From: Leptolyngbya sp. PLA1
GTDB taxonomy: Bacteria; Planctomycetota; Phycisphaerae; Phycisphaerales; UBA1924
Reading direction: 5' to 3'
Assembly: GCA_021405315.1 (NCBI GenBank)
Contig: QWIH01000015.1
Span: 1-64,000, forward strand
Length of the DNA: 64,000 nt
This document shows positions 1 through 10,073 of this stretch, in pieces. The translations under genes and the position numbers were made by a program. Every line of letters starts with the position of its first letter. Position 1 is the stretch's first letter. Below the pieces are notes generated by a model, which ran no database searches, had not been told where the DNA came from, and saw only the letters and a program-made list of their open reading frames with translations.

Positions 1-95
1 TCCCCACCCTGCTCGACGTGAACAACGACGGCAACATCGATCAGGACGACGTCTCCGCCGTCATCAACATCGTGGGTGGCGGCGGGTGCCCCTGA
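1..95 (+). CDS. C-terminal end of a secreted protein with calcium-loop (dockerin-like) tail, partial
   Basis: Only the last 30 or so codons are in the window, so the main domain is unknown. The visible part carries a calcium-binding loop of the form DVNNDGNIDQDD, followed by a short helix and the ending GGGGCP before the TGA at 93-95. The same loop-helix-GGGCP ending occurs on the next gene and on the multicopper oxidase at 30381-33248. Type I dockerin repeats and EF-hand-like loops of this kind are common on exported planctomycete proteins. The next gene starts 29 bases downstream on the same strand. Confidence 0.75.
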   Translation, partial: PTLLDVNNDGNIDQDDVSAVINIVGGGGCP

Positions 96-124
96 CCCCC
101 TGGAAGCCTCCGAGGAACCCCAGC

Positions 125-1468
125 ATGCTCTCGATGTTCCGCACCAGCGTCGCCCTCGTTGTGTTCCCCGCGTTCGCCGCCGCACAATCCCTCGCGCCCG
201 CGGTCTTTGTCGCCAACAACGGCAACCTGCGGGGCAGCGTCACCTCGCTCCGGATCAACCCGGATGGCACCCTCGCCCTCGTGCAGGATCTCGTCACCGC
301 CGAAGTGCCCAGCGGCCAGTCGAGCCCGGGGACCAACGCCTACTCGATCTCGCTCAGCCCGGACGGGGCGTATCTCGCGGTGTCGCACGCCACCGCCGCG
401 AGCGTGACCGAGCAGATCTCGCTCATCCGCGTCAACCCCGACGCGACGCTCACCTTCGAGACCGCGGCGCAAACGCCGGATTCGCCCCTCGACGTGGAGT
501 GGGTCTCGGACTCCCTGCTGCTCGCCACGCGTACCCGCACCAGCGGCACCAACGAGATCATCCTCTATCGCGTGGACCGGAACCCAATCCGGCTGACCGA
601 GGTGGACCGCGAGCCCGCGGGCTCGTTCGCCAGCCGACTCGCCATCGGCCCGCAGGGCCTGGTGTTCGTGAACGACTCTCCGCTCTCCGGGGGCGGTCAA
701 CTGCGGGTGTATCGCGTGGACGCCCTGGCGCACACCCTCACGCCGCTGGGCACCATGTTCACCAGCACCACCTACGCCCTCGGAATGGGCCTTACGCCCG
801 ACGGCACGCGCGTGTACACCGCGGGCGGCGCCTCGACTCCCTACCGCGTCTCCGCCCTCACGCTCGACCCGATTACTGGCCTGCTCTCCGAGGTCCCGGG
901 AAACCCGTTCCCGAGTTCCGGCCAGAGCCCCAAAGAGTGCGTCGCATCGCCCGACGGGGCGTTCCTCTTTGTCGGTCACGGCACGGACGCGACCATCCGC
1001 ACGCACGCCATCGCGCCCGACGGCGCCCTCTCCGAGGTGAGCATCGCCTTCGACGTGGGCATCCAGAGTTCGCTCGGCGACATCGCCACGCTGCGAGTTC
1101 CCGGCCCGACGCCCCAGGACCTGCTCCTCTTCACCGATAAGGAAACCTTCGACGGCACGCCCCGTGGCATCTTCTCCGCCCTCATCAACCCCGATGGCTC
1201 GATTCAGCTCCGTACCGTCCGTCTCGACACGGGCGCGATCTCGCCCAACGACCTCGCCGTCTGGCCCGGCTCGAGCCCCGCCTGCGACCCGGACGTCAAC
1301 CAGGACGGCAACACCGATCAGGACGACATCGCCTACCTCGTCAACGTCATTAGCGGCGGCGGCAACCCCACGGGGATCGATCCGGATTTCAACCGCGACG
1401 GCAACGAAGACCAGGACGACCTGCTCGCCCTCGTGCACACCATCGCAGGGGGCGGGTGCCCGGAGTAG
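125..1468 (+). CDS. Secreted beta-propeller (lactonase-like) protein with calcium-loop tail
   Basis: A 447-residue protein. The start at 125 is preferred over an in-frame ATG at 86 because it follows a GAGGAA ribosome site and opens directly into a signal peptide ending near AAAQS. The body has repeated blades with the pattern LxxxxDGxxLYV/VTHG (for example [12 protein letters not shown] and [12 protein letters not shown]), as in the YVTN/lactonase propeller family. The C-terminus has two calcium loops ([12 protein letters not shown] and [12 protein letters not shown]) and ends GGGCPE. It is probably exported; whether it is an enzyme or a binding scaffold cannot be told. It stands in tandem with the protein ending at 95, which shares the tail. 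Confidence 0.8.
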   Translation: MLSMFRTSVALVVFPAFAAAQSLAPAVFVANNGNLRGSVTSLRINPDGTLALVQDLVTAEVPSGQSSPGTNAYSISLSPDGAYLAVSHATAASVTEQISLIRVNPDATLTFETAAQTPDSPLDVEWVSDSLLLATRTRTSGTNEIILYRVDRNPIRLTEVDREPAGSFASRLAIGPQGLVFVNDSPLSGGGQLRVYRVDALAHTLTPLGTMFTSTTYALGMGLTPDGTRVYTAGGASTPYRVSALTLDPITGLLSEVPGNPFPSSGQSPKECVASPDGAFLFVGHGTDATIRTHAIAPDGALSEVSIAFDVGIQSSLGDIATLRVPGPTPQDLLLFTDKETFDGTPRGIFSALINPDGSIQLRTVRLDTGAISPNDLAVWPGSSPACDPDVNQDGNTDQDDIAYLVNVISGGGNPTGIDPDFNRDGNEDQDDLLALVHTIAGGGCPE

Positions 1469-1545
1469 GCCCGCGCGGCACGCTGCTGTCGTCGGCCGGT
1501 CGCCTGCCCGATGCGCTACCATCTCCCGACCATTGGGAGCACTTC

Positions 1546-2103
1546 ATGGGTATTGAGGCCGCACTTCCAGCCGAGGGGTTCGTCACGACGCAGTTGCGTC
1601 ATGTCATCAACTGGGCCAGGCGCAGCAGCCTGTGGCCCATGCCATTCGCCACGGCGTGCTGCGGCATCGAACTCATGGCCACCGCGTGCAGCCGCTACGA
1701 CCTCGCCCGCTTCGGCGCCGAGGTCATGCGGTTCAGCCCGCGCCAGGCGGACCTCATGATCGTCGCAGGCCGCATCGCCGTAAAGATGCTCCCGGTCCTG
1801 CAGCGGACCTACGAGCAGATGCCCGAGCCCAAGTGGGTGATCTCGATGGGCGCGTGCGCCAGCACCGGGGGCGTCTTTGACACCTATGCCGTTGTGCAGG
1901 GCTGCGATCAGTTCATCCCCGTGGATGTGTACGTGCCCGGGTGCCCGCCCCGCCCCGAGCAGCTCATCGAGGGCGTCATGGCCATCCAGCGCCACATCGA
2001 CCGCGAGGGCCTGCCCCCGCCCGGCGGCAAGCGCGTGCCCCTGGGCCTGGTCATCGAGCCGACGCACATCCCGAGGCCCCAGCCCGTGACGCTGGGGCGG
2101 TAA
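1546..2103 (+). CDS. nuoB: NADH-quinone oxidoreductase subunit B
   Basis: NuoB carries the terminal 4Fe-4S cluster N2 of complex I, which passes electrons to quinone at the membrane face. The 185-residue protein has the expected four ligands at C38, C39, C104 and C133; the spacing of 66 and 29 residues is the same as in the E. coli subunit. The start ATG at 1546 follows a GGGAG site; a longer reading from 1456 would run through the promoter-like TACCAT at 1517-1522. No other nuo gene lies in the window: upstream is a secreted propeller protein and downstream a convergent pseudopilin-like gene. It therefore appears to be transcribed alone. A related hydrogenase small subunit is less likely given the length and the Cys-Cys pair. 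Confidence 0.93.
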   Translation: MGIEAALPAEGFVTTQLRHVINWARRSSLWPMPFATACCGIELMATACSRYDLARFGAEVMRFSPRQADLMIVAGRIAVKMLPVLQRTYEQMPEPKWVISMGACASTGGVFDTYAVVQGCDQFIPVDVYVPGCPPRPEQLIEGVMAIQRHIDREGLPPPGGKRVPLGLVIEPTHIPRPQPVTLGR

Positions 2104-2124
2104 GTCCCGCCGTCGGCCTGAATC

Positions 2125-2928
2125 CTACCGATAGTCGCCGTCGTCCCAGCTCGCGGGGTTGGTCAGGTCCGTGCCGCGCACGAACGACGCGTGGGTATCG
2201 AGGAACAGGGCGTTGGACCCGTTGCCGTGGCGCCTGGGGGCGACGCGGGGTGCCGTGGTCGGGTCTGTCGTGGTGGGGCTGCCGTTGACGCTTGAGATGC
2301 GCCACATGTCGTAGAAGATGGAGATCTGGAGCTCGTCGTTTCCCGGCGCGTAGTTGTTGCCCCAACGCACGCCATTCGGATCGTCGATGAAGCACGTGAG
2401 GTACATGGTGGAGGACGGGCGGAGGTAGCGGTTCATCTGCGTCGGGGGCTTGGACTCGTTGGTCGCGGTCGGTTGGCCGCCGACCATCCGGAACTTCAGT
2501 CCGTTATTGACGTAGTGGATGTGGTGGGGGTCCTTGGGGCGTGCGGGGTCTCGATACGCGAAGGCGTCGCGGAACTGGTCCCGCAGGCCCATATCCCCCT
2601 GGGATGAGACGGCGCGGCCGTCGATGAAGGGGCGGAGATTGAAGGCCCATGAAAGGTTGTACTGGGCATTGCGAAAGGCCGGGACGTGCGGCCTGCCGCC
2701 GGGGTTGAGGGTCTCGCTGACGCCGCTCTCTCGCGGCGTGAACTCCTTGTACGTCTCCGCGTACAGCCCCAACGCCACGCCGATCTGGCGCTGGTTGGAG
2801 AGGCACGCGACCTGGCGGCCGGCCTCTCGGGCCTTGCGGAGCGCCGGCAGCAAAATCCCGATCAGCAGCGCGATCACAGCGATGACCACGAGCAGTTCGA
2901 TCAGCGTGAATCCGCGGCGGGGCGCCAT
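2125..2928 (-). CDS. Type IV pilin/pseudopilin-like protein with H-x9-DG-type motif
   Basis: A 267-residue protein whose N-terminus, after a short basic leader, reads [14 protein letters not shown]. This is a class III prepilin signal cut before the F by PilD-type peptidase, followed by a hydrophobic helix. The C-terminal half contains H-x9-D ([11 protein letters not shown]), the hallmark of the large planctomycete family often labelled DUF1559 or H-X9-DG. The start at 2928 has GGAGG just upstream. These proteins occur in many paralogues per genome (another is at 29530-30303), and their assembly into a pseudopilus is presumed. It ends 21 bases from nuoB on the opposite strand. Confidence 0.88.
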   Translation of the reverse strand: MAPRRGFTLIELLVVIAVIALLIGILLPALRKAREAGRQVACLSNQRQIGVALGLYAETYKEFTPRESGVSETLNPGGRPHVPAFRNAQYNLSWAFNLRPFIDGRAVSSQGDMGLRDQFRDAFAYRDPARPKDPHHIHYVNNGLKFRMVGGQPTATNESKPPTQMNRYLRPSSTMYLTCFIDDPNGVRWGNNYAPGNDELQISIFYDMWRISSVNGSPTTTDPTTAPRVAPRRHGNGSNALFLDTHASFVRGTDLTNPASWDDGDYR

Positions 2929-3187
2929 GAGGCCTCCGGTGCCGATGGAGCGGGCGGACAGGAGCGGCCGAGTCGGGCGGAGCTCATCCCGGGAGAGGAC
3001 CCAGTCTACCAGGTGTCCGCCGGTGGCGAAACCCGTCTTTCGAGCCAGGAACCGGGCCATTTTTTTTGGACCACGGGGCGAAACTCGCCCGGTGGACCTC
3101 CCAACAACGCCCGGGAGCACACATCGCGGGTCCGGAAGGGCGTGTGGCCCGACCGGCCTTGGCGGGGCAAGCCGAGGAGTTCGAGCA

Positions 3188-4180
3188 ATGGCAGTCTTCA
3201 AGCACGTCGTCCGCTACGGCGTCATCACGGCCCTGGTGGCGGGGACCGCGGTCGTCGTCGCCGGCCCTGACCGCATCGGAGCCCTCGCCACCCAGGCGCA
3301 GAACGGGATCTGCGGCGTCATCGACGCCCAGATCGAGGACCCCGTCGCCCTGCGCCAGCAGATGCGCAAGCTCGCGGGGCAATATCCGGAGCGCATCGCC
3401 GCCGTCTCCCGCGACCTCGCGGAGCTCAAGAGCCAGCAGGCCCAGCTCCGCCAGGAGGCGGACGTCTCCGACCGCGTGGTGGAGCTCGCCTCCGCGGACC
3501 TGGAGCAGATCCGCGGGCTCATCGACCGCGCCGAACTCACCCAGAACGCCTCGTACACCACCGGCGAGGCCGCCGTCGTCCGAGTCGTCTTCGGCGAGGA
3601 GTCGCTGGACATGAAGCAGGCCTACGGCAAGGCGCGCAGCATCCAGCAGGTGCAGGACGCGTACGTGCAGCGCGCCGCGGACATCCAGCGTGACCTGGGC
3701 TACATCTCGCAGCAGGAAACGCGCCTCACGCAACTGCTCGATCAGTTGCAGCAGGAGCACACGGACTTCCAGGCGCAGATGTGGCAGATGGACCGCCAGG
3801 TCGACACCATCGCCCGCAATGACCGCCTGATCACCATGATGGAGAAGCGCCAGCGCACGCTGGACGATCAGGGCCGCTACGGCGCCGACTCGCTCCAGCA
3901 GCTCTCCTCGCGGTTCGCGGACATCCGCTCCCGCCAGGAGGCCCGCCTGGAGACGCTCGGCCAGTCCTCCAACATCAACTCCTACGAGGACAAGGCCAAG
4001 CTCCAACTGGATTCCCAGCGTGCCTACCGCTCGATGGTGACCCCCAGCCGGGGTGCGGCCCCCAAGCCCGCCGTCATCGAGATCACCCCGCGCGACCTCA
4101 AGACCCCGTTGCCCCCCGCGGCACCCGCCGAGGAGGCCGCGCCGGCCGCGAGCAAGCCCATCGCCCTCAAGACCCGATAA
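3188..4180 (+). CDS. Membrane-anchored coiled-coil protein, function unknown
   Basis: A 330-residue protein. Residues 8-26 form a hydrophobic segment (signal or anchor). Residues 50-260 are rich in Q, E, R, L and A in heptad-like runs, predicting a long coiled coil. The C-terminal 60 residues are Pro/Ala-rich. The ATG at 3188 is chosen because the long upstream extension (from 2519) lies over the antisense pseudopilin gene. The reading frame is followed by a strong terminator at 4323-4360. I do not recognise the family; the layout suggests a periplasmic structural or tethering protein. Confidence 0.72.
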   Translation: MAVFKHVVRYGVITALVAGTAVVVAGPDRIGALATQAQNGICGVIDAQIEDPVALRQQMRKLAGQYPERIAAVSRDLAELKSQQAQLRQEADVSDRVVELASADLEQIRGLIDRAELTQNASYTTGEAAVVRVVFGEESLDMKQAYGKARSIQQVQDAYVQRAADIQRDLGYISQQETRLTQLLDQLQQEHTDFQAQMWQMDRQVDTIARNDRLITMMEKRQRTLDDQGRYGADSLQQLSSRFADIRSRQEARLETLGQSSNINSYEDKAKLQLDSQRAYRSMVTPSRGAAPKPAVIEITPRDLKTPLPPAAPAEEAAPAASKPIALKTR

Positions 4181-4322
4181 CACGCGGTAATCCCGTCCCG
4201 GCCAAGGGCTTCCGGCAGCGGAGACTGCCGTCACTGAACCGGGTGCGGGCCACCGCGTAGAACCGTCCTCGGGCGTCTTGGTTGCGAACGGCCAGAAAGC
4301 CGGAGCCCAACCAGAGCCAACA

Positions 4323-4360
4323 CCGCCGGACCCGCACCCCTGGGCCCGGCGGTTTTTCTT
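4323..4360 (+). terminator. Rho-independent terminator after the coiled-coil gene
   Basis: The stem CCGCCGG (4323-4329) pairs with CCGGCGG (4346-4352), and an inner CCC/GGG extends it. It is followed at once by TTTTT and CTT. It closes the transcript of 3188-4180 about 140 bases after its stop codon. Confidence 0.88.
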
Positions 4361-4472
4361 GTGGGTTCGACGCCCCCCAACGCCGGGGGAACCCGCCGGC
4401 GTCATCATAGAGTTATCACCCTGCCCGGACCGCGCGACGGACGCGTGGCCAGCGGGGGTACCGGAGATTCGC

Positions 4473-6572
4473 ATGAAACTGAAGATCGCGTTCGCGGCGG
4501 CGGCAGTCGCGGTGTGCGGGGGCCTCGCCCTCGCCCAGAGTCAGTCCACCGAGTTGCTCCCCCGCAGCGTGCTGTTCGGGAACCCGGACCGTGCCGGGTC
4601 GCAGCTCTCACCAGACGGAGAGTGGATCAGCTACCTCGCGCCCGTGAATGGCGTGCTGAACATCTGGGTCGCGCCCGCGGACGACGTCAGCAAGGCCAAG
4701 GCCATCACCGCCGACACCAAGCGCGGCATCCGCCAGCACATGTGGGCCTACGACAACGCGCACGTGATCTACCTCCAGGACGTGGGCGGCGATGAGAACT
4801 GGAAGGTCTTCTCCGTGCCCGTCCGTGGAGGGGCAGCCAAGGACCTGACCCCGTTCGAGGACATCAAGGGCCCCGACGGCAAGCCCATCATGCTTCCCTC
4901 CGGCCAGCCCCTGCGGCCCGCGGCCCGCATCGAGGGCGTGAGTCCCAAGTTCCCCAAGCACATCCTGGTCGGCCTGAACAAGCGAAGCCCCCAGTTCCAC
5001 GACCTTTACAAGATCGACATCACCACCGGCCAGATGGAGCTGGTGATCGAGAACAATGAGTACGTCGGCTTCAACACCGACGATGACTTCGTGCCCCGCA
5101 TCGCGGTCACGCAGACGCCCGACGGCGGGATGGACTGGCTCCTCGCCGACGGCAAGGGCGGGTTCAAGCCCTGGCAGCACGTCGGAATGGAGGATTCGCT
5201 GACGACCGGCGTCGTGGGCTTCGACAAGACCGGGGGTGTGGCGTATGTGACCGACAGCCGCGACTCCAACACCGCGAAGCTCACCCGTGTCGACCTCGCA
5301 ACGGGCAAGGCCGAGGTGCTGGCGCAGAACCCCAAGGCGGACTCCGGCTCGGTGCTGACCCACCCCACCGAGAAGACCGTCCAGGCGGTCGAGTTCGAGT
5401 ACGACCGCAGCGAGTGGACCGTGCTGGACCCCTCCATCAAGAGCGACCTTGACTACCTCAAGACCGTGACAGCCGGCGAGATGATCGTCCAGGCCCGCTC
5501 GCAGAAGGACGATCGCTGGCTCGTGTCCTACATGCAGGATAACGGCCCGGTCAAGCTCTACCGCTATGACCGCACCCCGGGCAAGGGCGGCAAGGCCACT
5601 TTCCTCTACACGAACCGCTCCAAGCTCGAGGGGCTGGCGCTTGCCTCCATGCACCCCGTGATCATCAAGAGCCGCGACGGGATGAACCTGGTTTCCTACC
5701 TCACCCTCCCCGTCGGCAGCGACACCAAGCAGGCCGGACGGCCCGACAAGCCCGTGCCCATGGTCCTCTTCGTGCACGGCGGGCCGTGGGCCCGCGATAG
5801 CTGGGGCTACAACCCTTATCACCAGTGGCTCTCCAACCGGGGCTACGCCGTGCTCAGCGTCAACTTCCGCGCGTCCACCGGCTTCGGCAAGGAGTTCCTC
5901 AACGCCGGCAACCGCGAGTGGTCCGGGAAGATGCATGATGACCTCCTTGATGCCGTCAACTGGGCCGTCAAGGAAGGTGTGGCCCAGAAGGACAAGGTCG
6001 CCATCATGGGCGGGTCCTACGGCGGGTACGCGACCCTCGCGGGCCTCACCGTCACGCCCGACGTCTTCGCCTGCGGCGTGGACATCGTCGGCCCCTCGAA
6101 CATCGTCACGCTCCTCAAGAGCATCCCCCCATACTGGGAGCCCATGATCGAGCAGTTCGCCCGGCGCGTGGGCGACCCCCGCACCCCCGAGGGCGTTGCG
6201 TTCCTCACCGAACGCTCCCCCCTCACCCACGTCGCGAAGATCAAGAAGCCCCTGCTCATCGGCCAGGGCGCCAACGATCCCCGCGTCAAGCAGGCCGAGA
6301 GCGACCAGATCGTCTCTGCCATGCAGGAGCGCAACATCCCCGTGACGTACGTGCTCTTCCCGGACGAGGGCCACGGCTTTGCCCGCCCCGAGAACAGCAT
6401 GGCCTTCAACGCCGTCGTCGAGGCCTTCCTGTCCCAGCACCTCGGGGGCAGGGCCGAGCCTATCGGCGATGACCTTGCCAAGAGCACCGCGCAGGTTCGC
6501 GCCGGCGCCGACGGCGCCCCCGGCCTTGCCGACGCCGTCAAGAAGGCTGCCGAGGCCCGCGGCACGAAGTGA
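4473..6572 (+). CDS. S9 family prolyl oligopeptidase / dipeptidyl aminopeptidase, secreted
   Basis: A 699-residue serine peptidase of clan SC. A signal peptide (about 21 residues, ending LALAQ) is followed by a beta-propeller domain with PDG-type blades (to about residue 400) and an alpha/beta-hydrolase domain. The catalytic triad is visible: S515 in GGSYGGY, D602 in GANDPRV and H634 in DEGHGF. The oxyanion-side motif FVHGGPWARD is also present. Enzymes of this family cut short peptides, often after proline, in the periplasm. The start at 4473 is the one that gives a clean signal peptide; upstream in-frame codons run through the terminator of the previous gene. A terminator follows at 6595-6631. 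Confidence 0.92.
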   Translation: MKLKIAFAAAAVAVCGGLALAQSQSTELLPRSVLFGNPDRAGSQLSPDGEWISYLAPVNGVLNIWVAPADDVSKAKAITADTKRGIRQHMWAYDNAHVIYLQDVGGDENWKVFSVPVRGGAAKDLTPFEDIKGPDGKPIMLPSGQPLRPAARIEGVSPKFPKHILVGLNKRSPQFHDLYKIDITTGQMELVIENNEYVGFNTDDDFVPRIAVTQTPDGGMDWLLADGKGGFKPWQHVGMEDSLTTGVVGFDKTGGVAYVTDSRDSNTAKLTRVDLATGKAEVLAQNPKADSGSVLTHPTEKTVQAVEFEYDRSEWTVLDPSIKSDLDYLKTVTAGEMIVQARSQKDDRWLVSYMQDNGPVKLYRYDRTPGKGGKATFLYTNRSKLEGLALASMHPVIIKSRDGMNLVSYLTLPVGSDTKQAGRPDKPVPMVLFVHGGPWARDSWGYNPYHQWLSNRGYAVLSVNFRASTGFGKEFLNAGNREWSGKMHDDLLDAVNWAVKEGVAQKDKVAIMGGSYGGYATLAGLTVTPDVFACGVDIVGPSNIVTLLKSIPPYWEPMIEQFARRVGDPRTPEGVAFLTERSPLTHVAKIKKPLLIGQGANDPRVKQAESDQIVSAMQERNIPVTYVLFPDEGHGFARPENSMAFNAVVEAFLSQHLGGRAEPIGDDLAKSTAQVRAGADGAPGLADAVKKAAEARGTK

Positions 6573-6594
6573 TGGGCTGTGAGCAGAGGTTCCC

Positions 6595-6631
6595 GCGGGC
6601 GTCGGCGATGGCCGGCGCCCGCCTTGTTTTT
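6595..6631 (+). terminator. Rho-independent terminator after the S9 peptidase gene
   Basis: GCGGGCGTCGGC (6595-6606) pairs fully with GCCGGCGCCCGC (6611-6622), using one G-U pair, across a GATG loop. A CTTGTTTTT tail follows. It lies 23 bases after the stop codon of the peptidase. Confidence 0.88.
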
Positions 6632-6706
6632 GTCGGGAGGAGCCGCCGGGGGTCGCTCCCTGGCCCCGCTTTACACCGGGCCCCGAACCTGCGACAATAC
6701 CCGGAC

Positions 6707-8035
6707 ATGGCGACACCCCAGAGCGGCTCGCTGAGATTGCCCATCCTGTCGTGCCCGGCCCTGGTGATGCTCCTCGCCTGGTGCGGGCCCGTGGCCGCTC
6801 AGGATGCCGCGCCCGTCGCTCCGCCATCGGCCCCGCCCGTCGCGACACCATCACGGCCCTCTGCCGAGGGCAAGGAAGAGCCTGCCCCCACGGACGAGGC
6901 CGAGCCCGGCGAAGAGGTTGAAGTCACGATGCGCGACGGACGGCGCATCAGCGGGCTCTTTGTTTCCAAGAACCCGCAGCAGATCATCCTGAGCATCAGC
7001 GGCATCGCCACACCCTTCCCCATCGAGTCCGTCGAGCGCTGGCGCGTGCTCCCGGGGGTGGACGTGAGATATGCCGAACTCCGCGCCGCCATTGAGGATG
7101 ACGACACCGAGCAACTCCTGCAACTTGCTGAGTGGCTGCGATCCCGTGGTCGGCTTGACCTCGCGCTGTGGGAGCTGGACCACGTGCTCGAGCTCGAACC
7201 CACCAACGCCCGTGCCCAGGAGCTGCGAACGTGGGTTCTGGAACAGCAGAAGGTCGTGGAGGCCAGGCGAGCCGCGAGGGCGGGCCAGGGTCGGCCCGAG
7301 GAGGCCGACTCGGGCTTCCCGTTGCTCGACGAGGCACAGATCAACCTCATCCGCGTCTTCGAGGTGGACATCAAGAACCCGCCCCGCATGATCGTGCCTC
7401 GGGCGGCGGTGGTGAAGTTCCTCGACACCTACGCCGGCCGCACGGCGGAAGGGAAGGGCACCGTCCCCGCTACCCCCGAGGGGCGAGAGCTCTTCATGAG
7501 GCAGCGTCCGGCGGACATCCTGGGCTGGTTCTTCGCGCTCCGTGCCAGAGAGCTCTACGGCATGGTGCAGGTGCTCGACAACCCGCCGTCCATGCGGATC
7601 TTTCGTGACGAGATCAACCGGTCCTGGCTCACCAACTCCTGCGCCACCAACAAGTGCCACGGCGGGGAAGAGGCCGGCAGGCTCATGCTCTTCAACAAGA
7701 AGTCGGGCAGCGACGCCTCCGCCTACACCAACTTCCTCATCCTCGATCGCTTCAAGACCAGCGATGGCCTGGGCCTCATCGACTACCCCGAGCCCGCCCG
7801 CAGCCCCCTCCTGGAGATGGGCCTTCCCCACGACCAGGCGATCTTCAAGCACCCTCAGGTGGATTCCATGTCGCAGGGTCGATGGAGGCCGGTCTTCCGC
7901 GACCGCAACGACGAGAAGTTCCTTAGGGCTGTGGAGTGGATTCGGGGCATGTATCCCCAGCGCACCGGGTACCCGATCGACTACGCGGCTCCGGCCCCCA
8001 AGGCCGCGAGTCCGGACGCCCCGCAGCCCAGGTAG
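6707..8035 (+). CDS. Secreted protein with CX4CH haem-like motif, function unknown
   Basis: A 442-residue protein. A signal peptide ends near VAAQDA and is followed by a Pro/Ala-rich linker. Residues about 65-115 (VTMRDGRRISGLFV... SVERW) look like an SH3/Sm-type beta-barrel, and about 120-180 forms a TPR-like helical stretch. The C-terminal part has C312-A-T-N-K-C317-H318, a CX4CH arrangement known as a variant covalent haem-c site, followed by GG and a region resembling planctomycete cytochrome-like modules (EPARSPLLEMGLP). The start at 6707 lies only 8 bases after a GACAAT -10-like box, so the mRNA may be leaderless. Haem binding is an inference from one motif. Confidence 0.75.
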   Translation: MATPQSGSLRLPILSCPALVMLLAWCGPVAAQDAAPVAPPSAPPVATPSRPSAEGKEEPAPTDEAEPGEEVEVTMRDGRRISGLFVSKNPQQIILSISGIATPFPIESVERWRVLPGVDVRYAELRAAIEDDDTEQLLQLAEWLRSRGRLDLALWELDHVLELEPTNARAQELRTWVLEQQKVVEARRAARAGQGRPEEADSGFPLLDEAQINLIRVFEVDIKNPPRMIVPRAAVVKFLDTYAGRTAEGKGTVPATPEGRELFMRQRPADILGWFFALRARELYGMVQVLDNPPSMRIFRDEINRSWLTNSCATNKCHGGEEAGRLMLFNKKSGSDASAYTNFLILDRFKTSDGLGLIDYPEPARSPLLEMGLPHDQAIFKHPQVDSMSQGRWRPVFRDRNDEKFLRAVEWIRGMYPQRTGYPIDYAAPAPKAASPDAPQPR

Positions 8036-8172
8036 CTCCCCCCGCCGCCCCCGAGGGGTGATTCGCACGTCCCCGCGCGGATTGCTACACTGACAATCCA
8101 CGTCTGCGGGCCAGCGGTGGCTCTCAGACGACCTGCACGTCCCTAAGGACCGGGCTCGCCCGGAGTTGTGCC

Positions 8173-10065
8173 ATGAAGACGGTCCCCGCCCTCGTTCGCC
8201 ATGCGATGGTCCTCTGCCTCGTCGCCGGCTCGGCCGCGACGCTGACCGCGTGCGACCGTGAATCTGATGCGCAGCGCAAGGTCTCCGAAAACTCTCGCGC
8301 GCTGGTGGCGCTGACCGGTGGCGGCTCTGCCCCGGCGCACCCGGACGACCAGCGCAAGGCCTTCACGACGATCTCCACCGCCGCGACGGTGGACGGTGCG
8401 ACCGAAGGCGAGAAGGCCGCCGCCGCCCTGCTCGCTTCGGTCTCGCACGACGGTCTGGGTGGCCTGACGACCGCGGAGGTCGGCACCCTCGAAGGAAAGG
8501 TCCGCTCGAGCATTGTCTCCATCCAATCGCTGCTCACGCAGTGGACGTCGTTCGGTGCCATCGCTTCCGCGGCTGACGCCGTGGACGTCTCCGGGGAGAT
8601 CGCCGGCATCGCGGCCAGCCGCGCGGAGCGTGACCGCGAACTGGCGACGCTCACCCGCAAGCGTGGTGAGATCGAGGCGAGGCTCAATGACCTGAAGGCG
8701 AAGTCCCAGGCGAAGCTGACGCAGGCGGACGCGAAGTTCACCGAGGCCGCCACGATCCGCGAGCGTACGGCGAACATGTCTGCGACCGACGCCACGCCCC
8801 TCGTGGAGCAGGCAGCGGCGGTTCGGCGCGAGGGTGAAGGGCTGCGCAATGATGGGATGCGGTTCAAGGCCGAGGCCGACTCCATCGAGCCGACGCTGCG
8901 TGAGACCATCGCGCTGATCGACAAGAGCAACAAGCAGAAGGCGGACCTCGTCGTGATCGAGGCCTCGGTGCAGGCAAGGTCCGCCGCCGCGAAGCAGGAG
9001 GCCACCGCCGCCCGCACGGCGGCGTCCGAGGCCGCCGCGGCCCTCCAGCGCCAACTCACGGAGCTCGAAGCCCTCCGTTCGGGCGACCTGACCAAGGCGT
9101 ACGACAGCGCGCAGTCGGCCTTCGGCAAGGCTGTGAGCAGCGCCCGCGCGGCCCAGGGAGCGGGGAAGGCTTCCGCCGGCAAGCTCGCCGCCGGCACCGC
9201 CTCCGTTTCGCTCGCCCATTCTCACTGGAGCCGGGCGCAGGGTGCGCAGGCGTACGCCGCACTGCTCGCGGCGCTCGCGGGAGCCAAGCCCTCGCTGCCC
9301 AATCATTCCGAGATCCAGACTCGGCTCGCGGCGACCATCCAGGAGCAGAAGACCGCGCTGGGCGAGGCTGAAAAGGCTCTCGACGACGCGAAGTCTGCAT
9401 TCTCCTCCTCCGGGGTGCAGGGCGCAGCTCGTGAGCGACTGGAGGCCCTGACGGGACTGCTCGACAAGGCGATCCAGACCGCGAAGGACGAGAAGCTCGA
9501 CGCCGCGGGCGCCTTCGGTTTCCGGAGCCGCGTGCCCGCGCCGTTGCCCGCCTCAGGCGCCGCCTCCGACGCCGCGCCGGGTGCCGCCGCCCCGGCGGGT
9601 GACGACGTCGCCCAGATCCGCGCCCTGCTCAAGCCGATGGTCGACGCGCAGACCACCATGCGCGTCTCCCTCGCGAAGGCCGACGAGGCCTGCAACGCGA
9701 AGTTTGGCAAGTCGTTCAAGGACGTGCTTGCGACCAACCCCATGATGGCCGCCGCGGGCGGTCAGTTCGATGCCCCCCAGATGAAGCTCGAAGACATCAA
9801 GGTGAGCGTGACGGGCGACACCGCGATGGTCACGTTCCCCGGGGCGCCCATGGACGTGCCCTTCACGAAGGTGAATGGCGCGTGGACTTCGCAGATCCCG
9901 CTTGGCGCGGGCATGAACCGCATGCTGGCAATGGTCACCAAGGCCCTCGACGGCTGGACGAACGACGTCTCCGGCGACAAGTTCGAGGACGAGAAGGCCG
10001 CCGCCCAGGGGCTCATGACGCGGTTCATGGCCATGCAGATGCAGATGCAGGGCGACGGCAAGTAA
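8173..10065 (+). CDS. Large coiled-coil lipoprotein, function unknown
   Basis: A 630-residue protein with a signal peptide and lipobox LTAC, predicting lipidation at C27. Residues about 150-310 and 390-450 are Ala/Glu/Lys-rich helices with coiled-coil character; a Pro/Ala linker follows, then a compact C-terminal domain of about 150 residues (VAQIRALLKPMVDAQ onward). That last domain alternates strands and helices (KLEDIKVSVTGDTAMVTF) and may be an NTF2-like or DUF4878-like fold, uncertain. GGAG precedes the ATG, and a TACACT box at 8086-8091 may drive it. The EVE-domain gene follows after 8 bases. Confidence 0.72.
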   Translation: MKTVPALVRHAMVLCLVAGSAATLTACDRESDAQRKVSENSRALVALTGGGSAPAHPDDQRKAFTTISTAATVDGATEGEKAAAALLASVSHDGLGGLTTAEVGTLEGKVRSSIVSIQSLLTQWTSFGAIASAADAVDVSGEIAGIAASRAERDRELATLTRKRGEIEARLNDLKAKSQAKLTQADAKFTEAATIRERTANMSATDATPLVEQAAAVRREGEGLRNDGMRFKAEADSIEPTLRETIALIDKSNKQKADLVVIEASVQARSAAAKQEATAARTAASEAAAALQRQLTELEALRSGDLTKAYDSAQSAFGKAVSSARAAQGAGKASAGKLAAGTASVSLAHSHWSRAQGAQAYAALLAALAGAKPSLPNHSEIQTRLAATIQEQKTALGEAEKALDDAKSAFSSSGVQGAARERLEALTGLLDKAIQTAKDEKLDAAGAFGFRSRVPAPLPASGAASDAAPGAAAPAGDDVAQIRALLKPMVDAQTTMRVSLAKADEACNAKFGKSFKDVLATNPMMAAAGGQFDAPQMKLEDIKVSVTGDTAMVTFPGAPMDVPFTKVNGAWTSQIPLGAGMNRMLAMVTKALDGWTNDVSGDKFEDEKAAAQGLMTRFMAMQMQMQGDGK

Positions 10066-10073
10066 CCCCGTCT

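Noticed and set aside
41-1522. Long minus-strand frame opposite the propeller gene
   Set aside because: Composition is typical of a GC-rich shadow frame, and the plus strand codes for a protein with signal peptide and calcium loops.
4608-6854. Long minus-strand frame opposite the S9 peptidase
   Set aside because: The plus strand has an intact catalytic triad and signal peptide; the minus frame has no recognisable domain and crosses the terminator.
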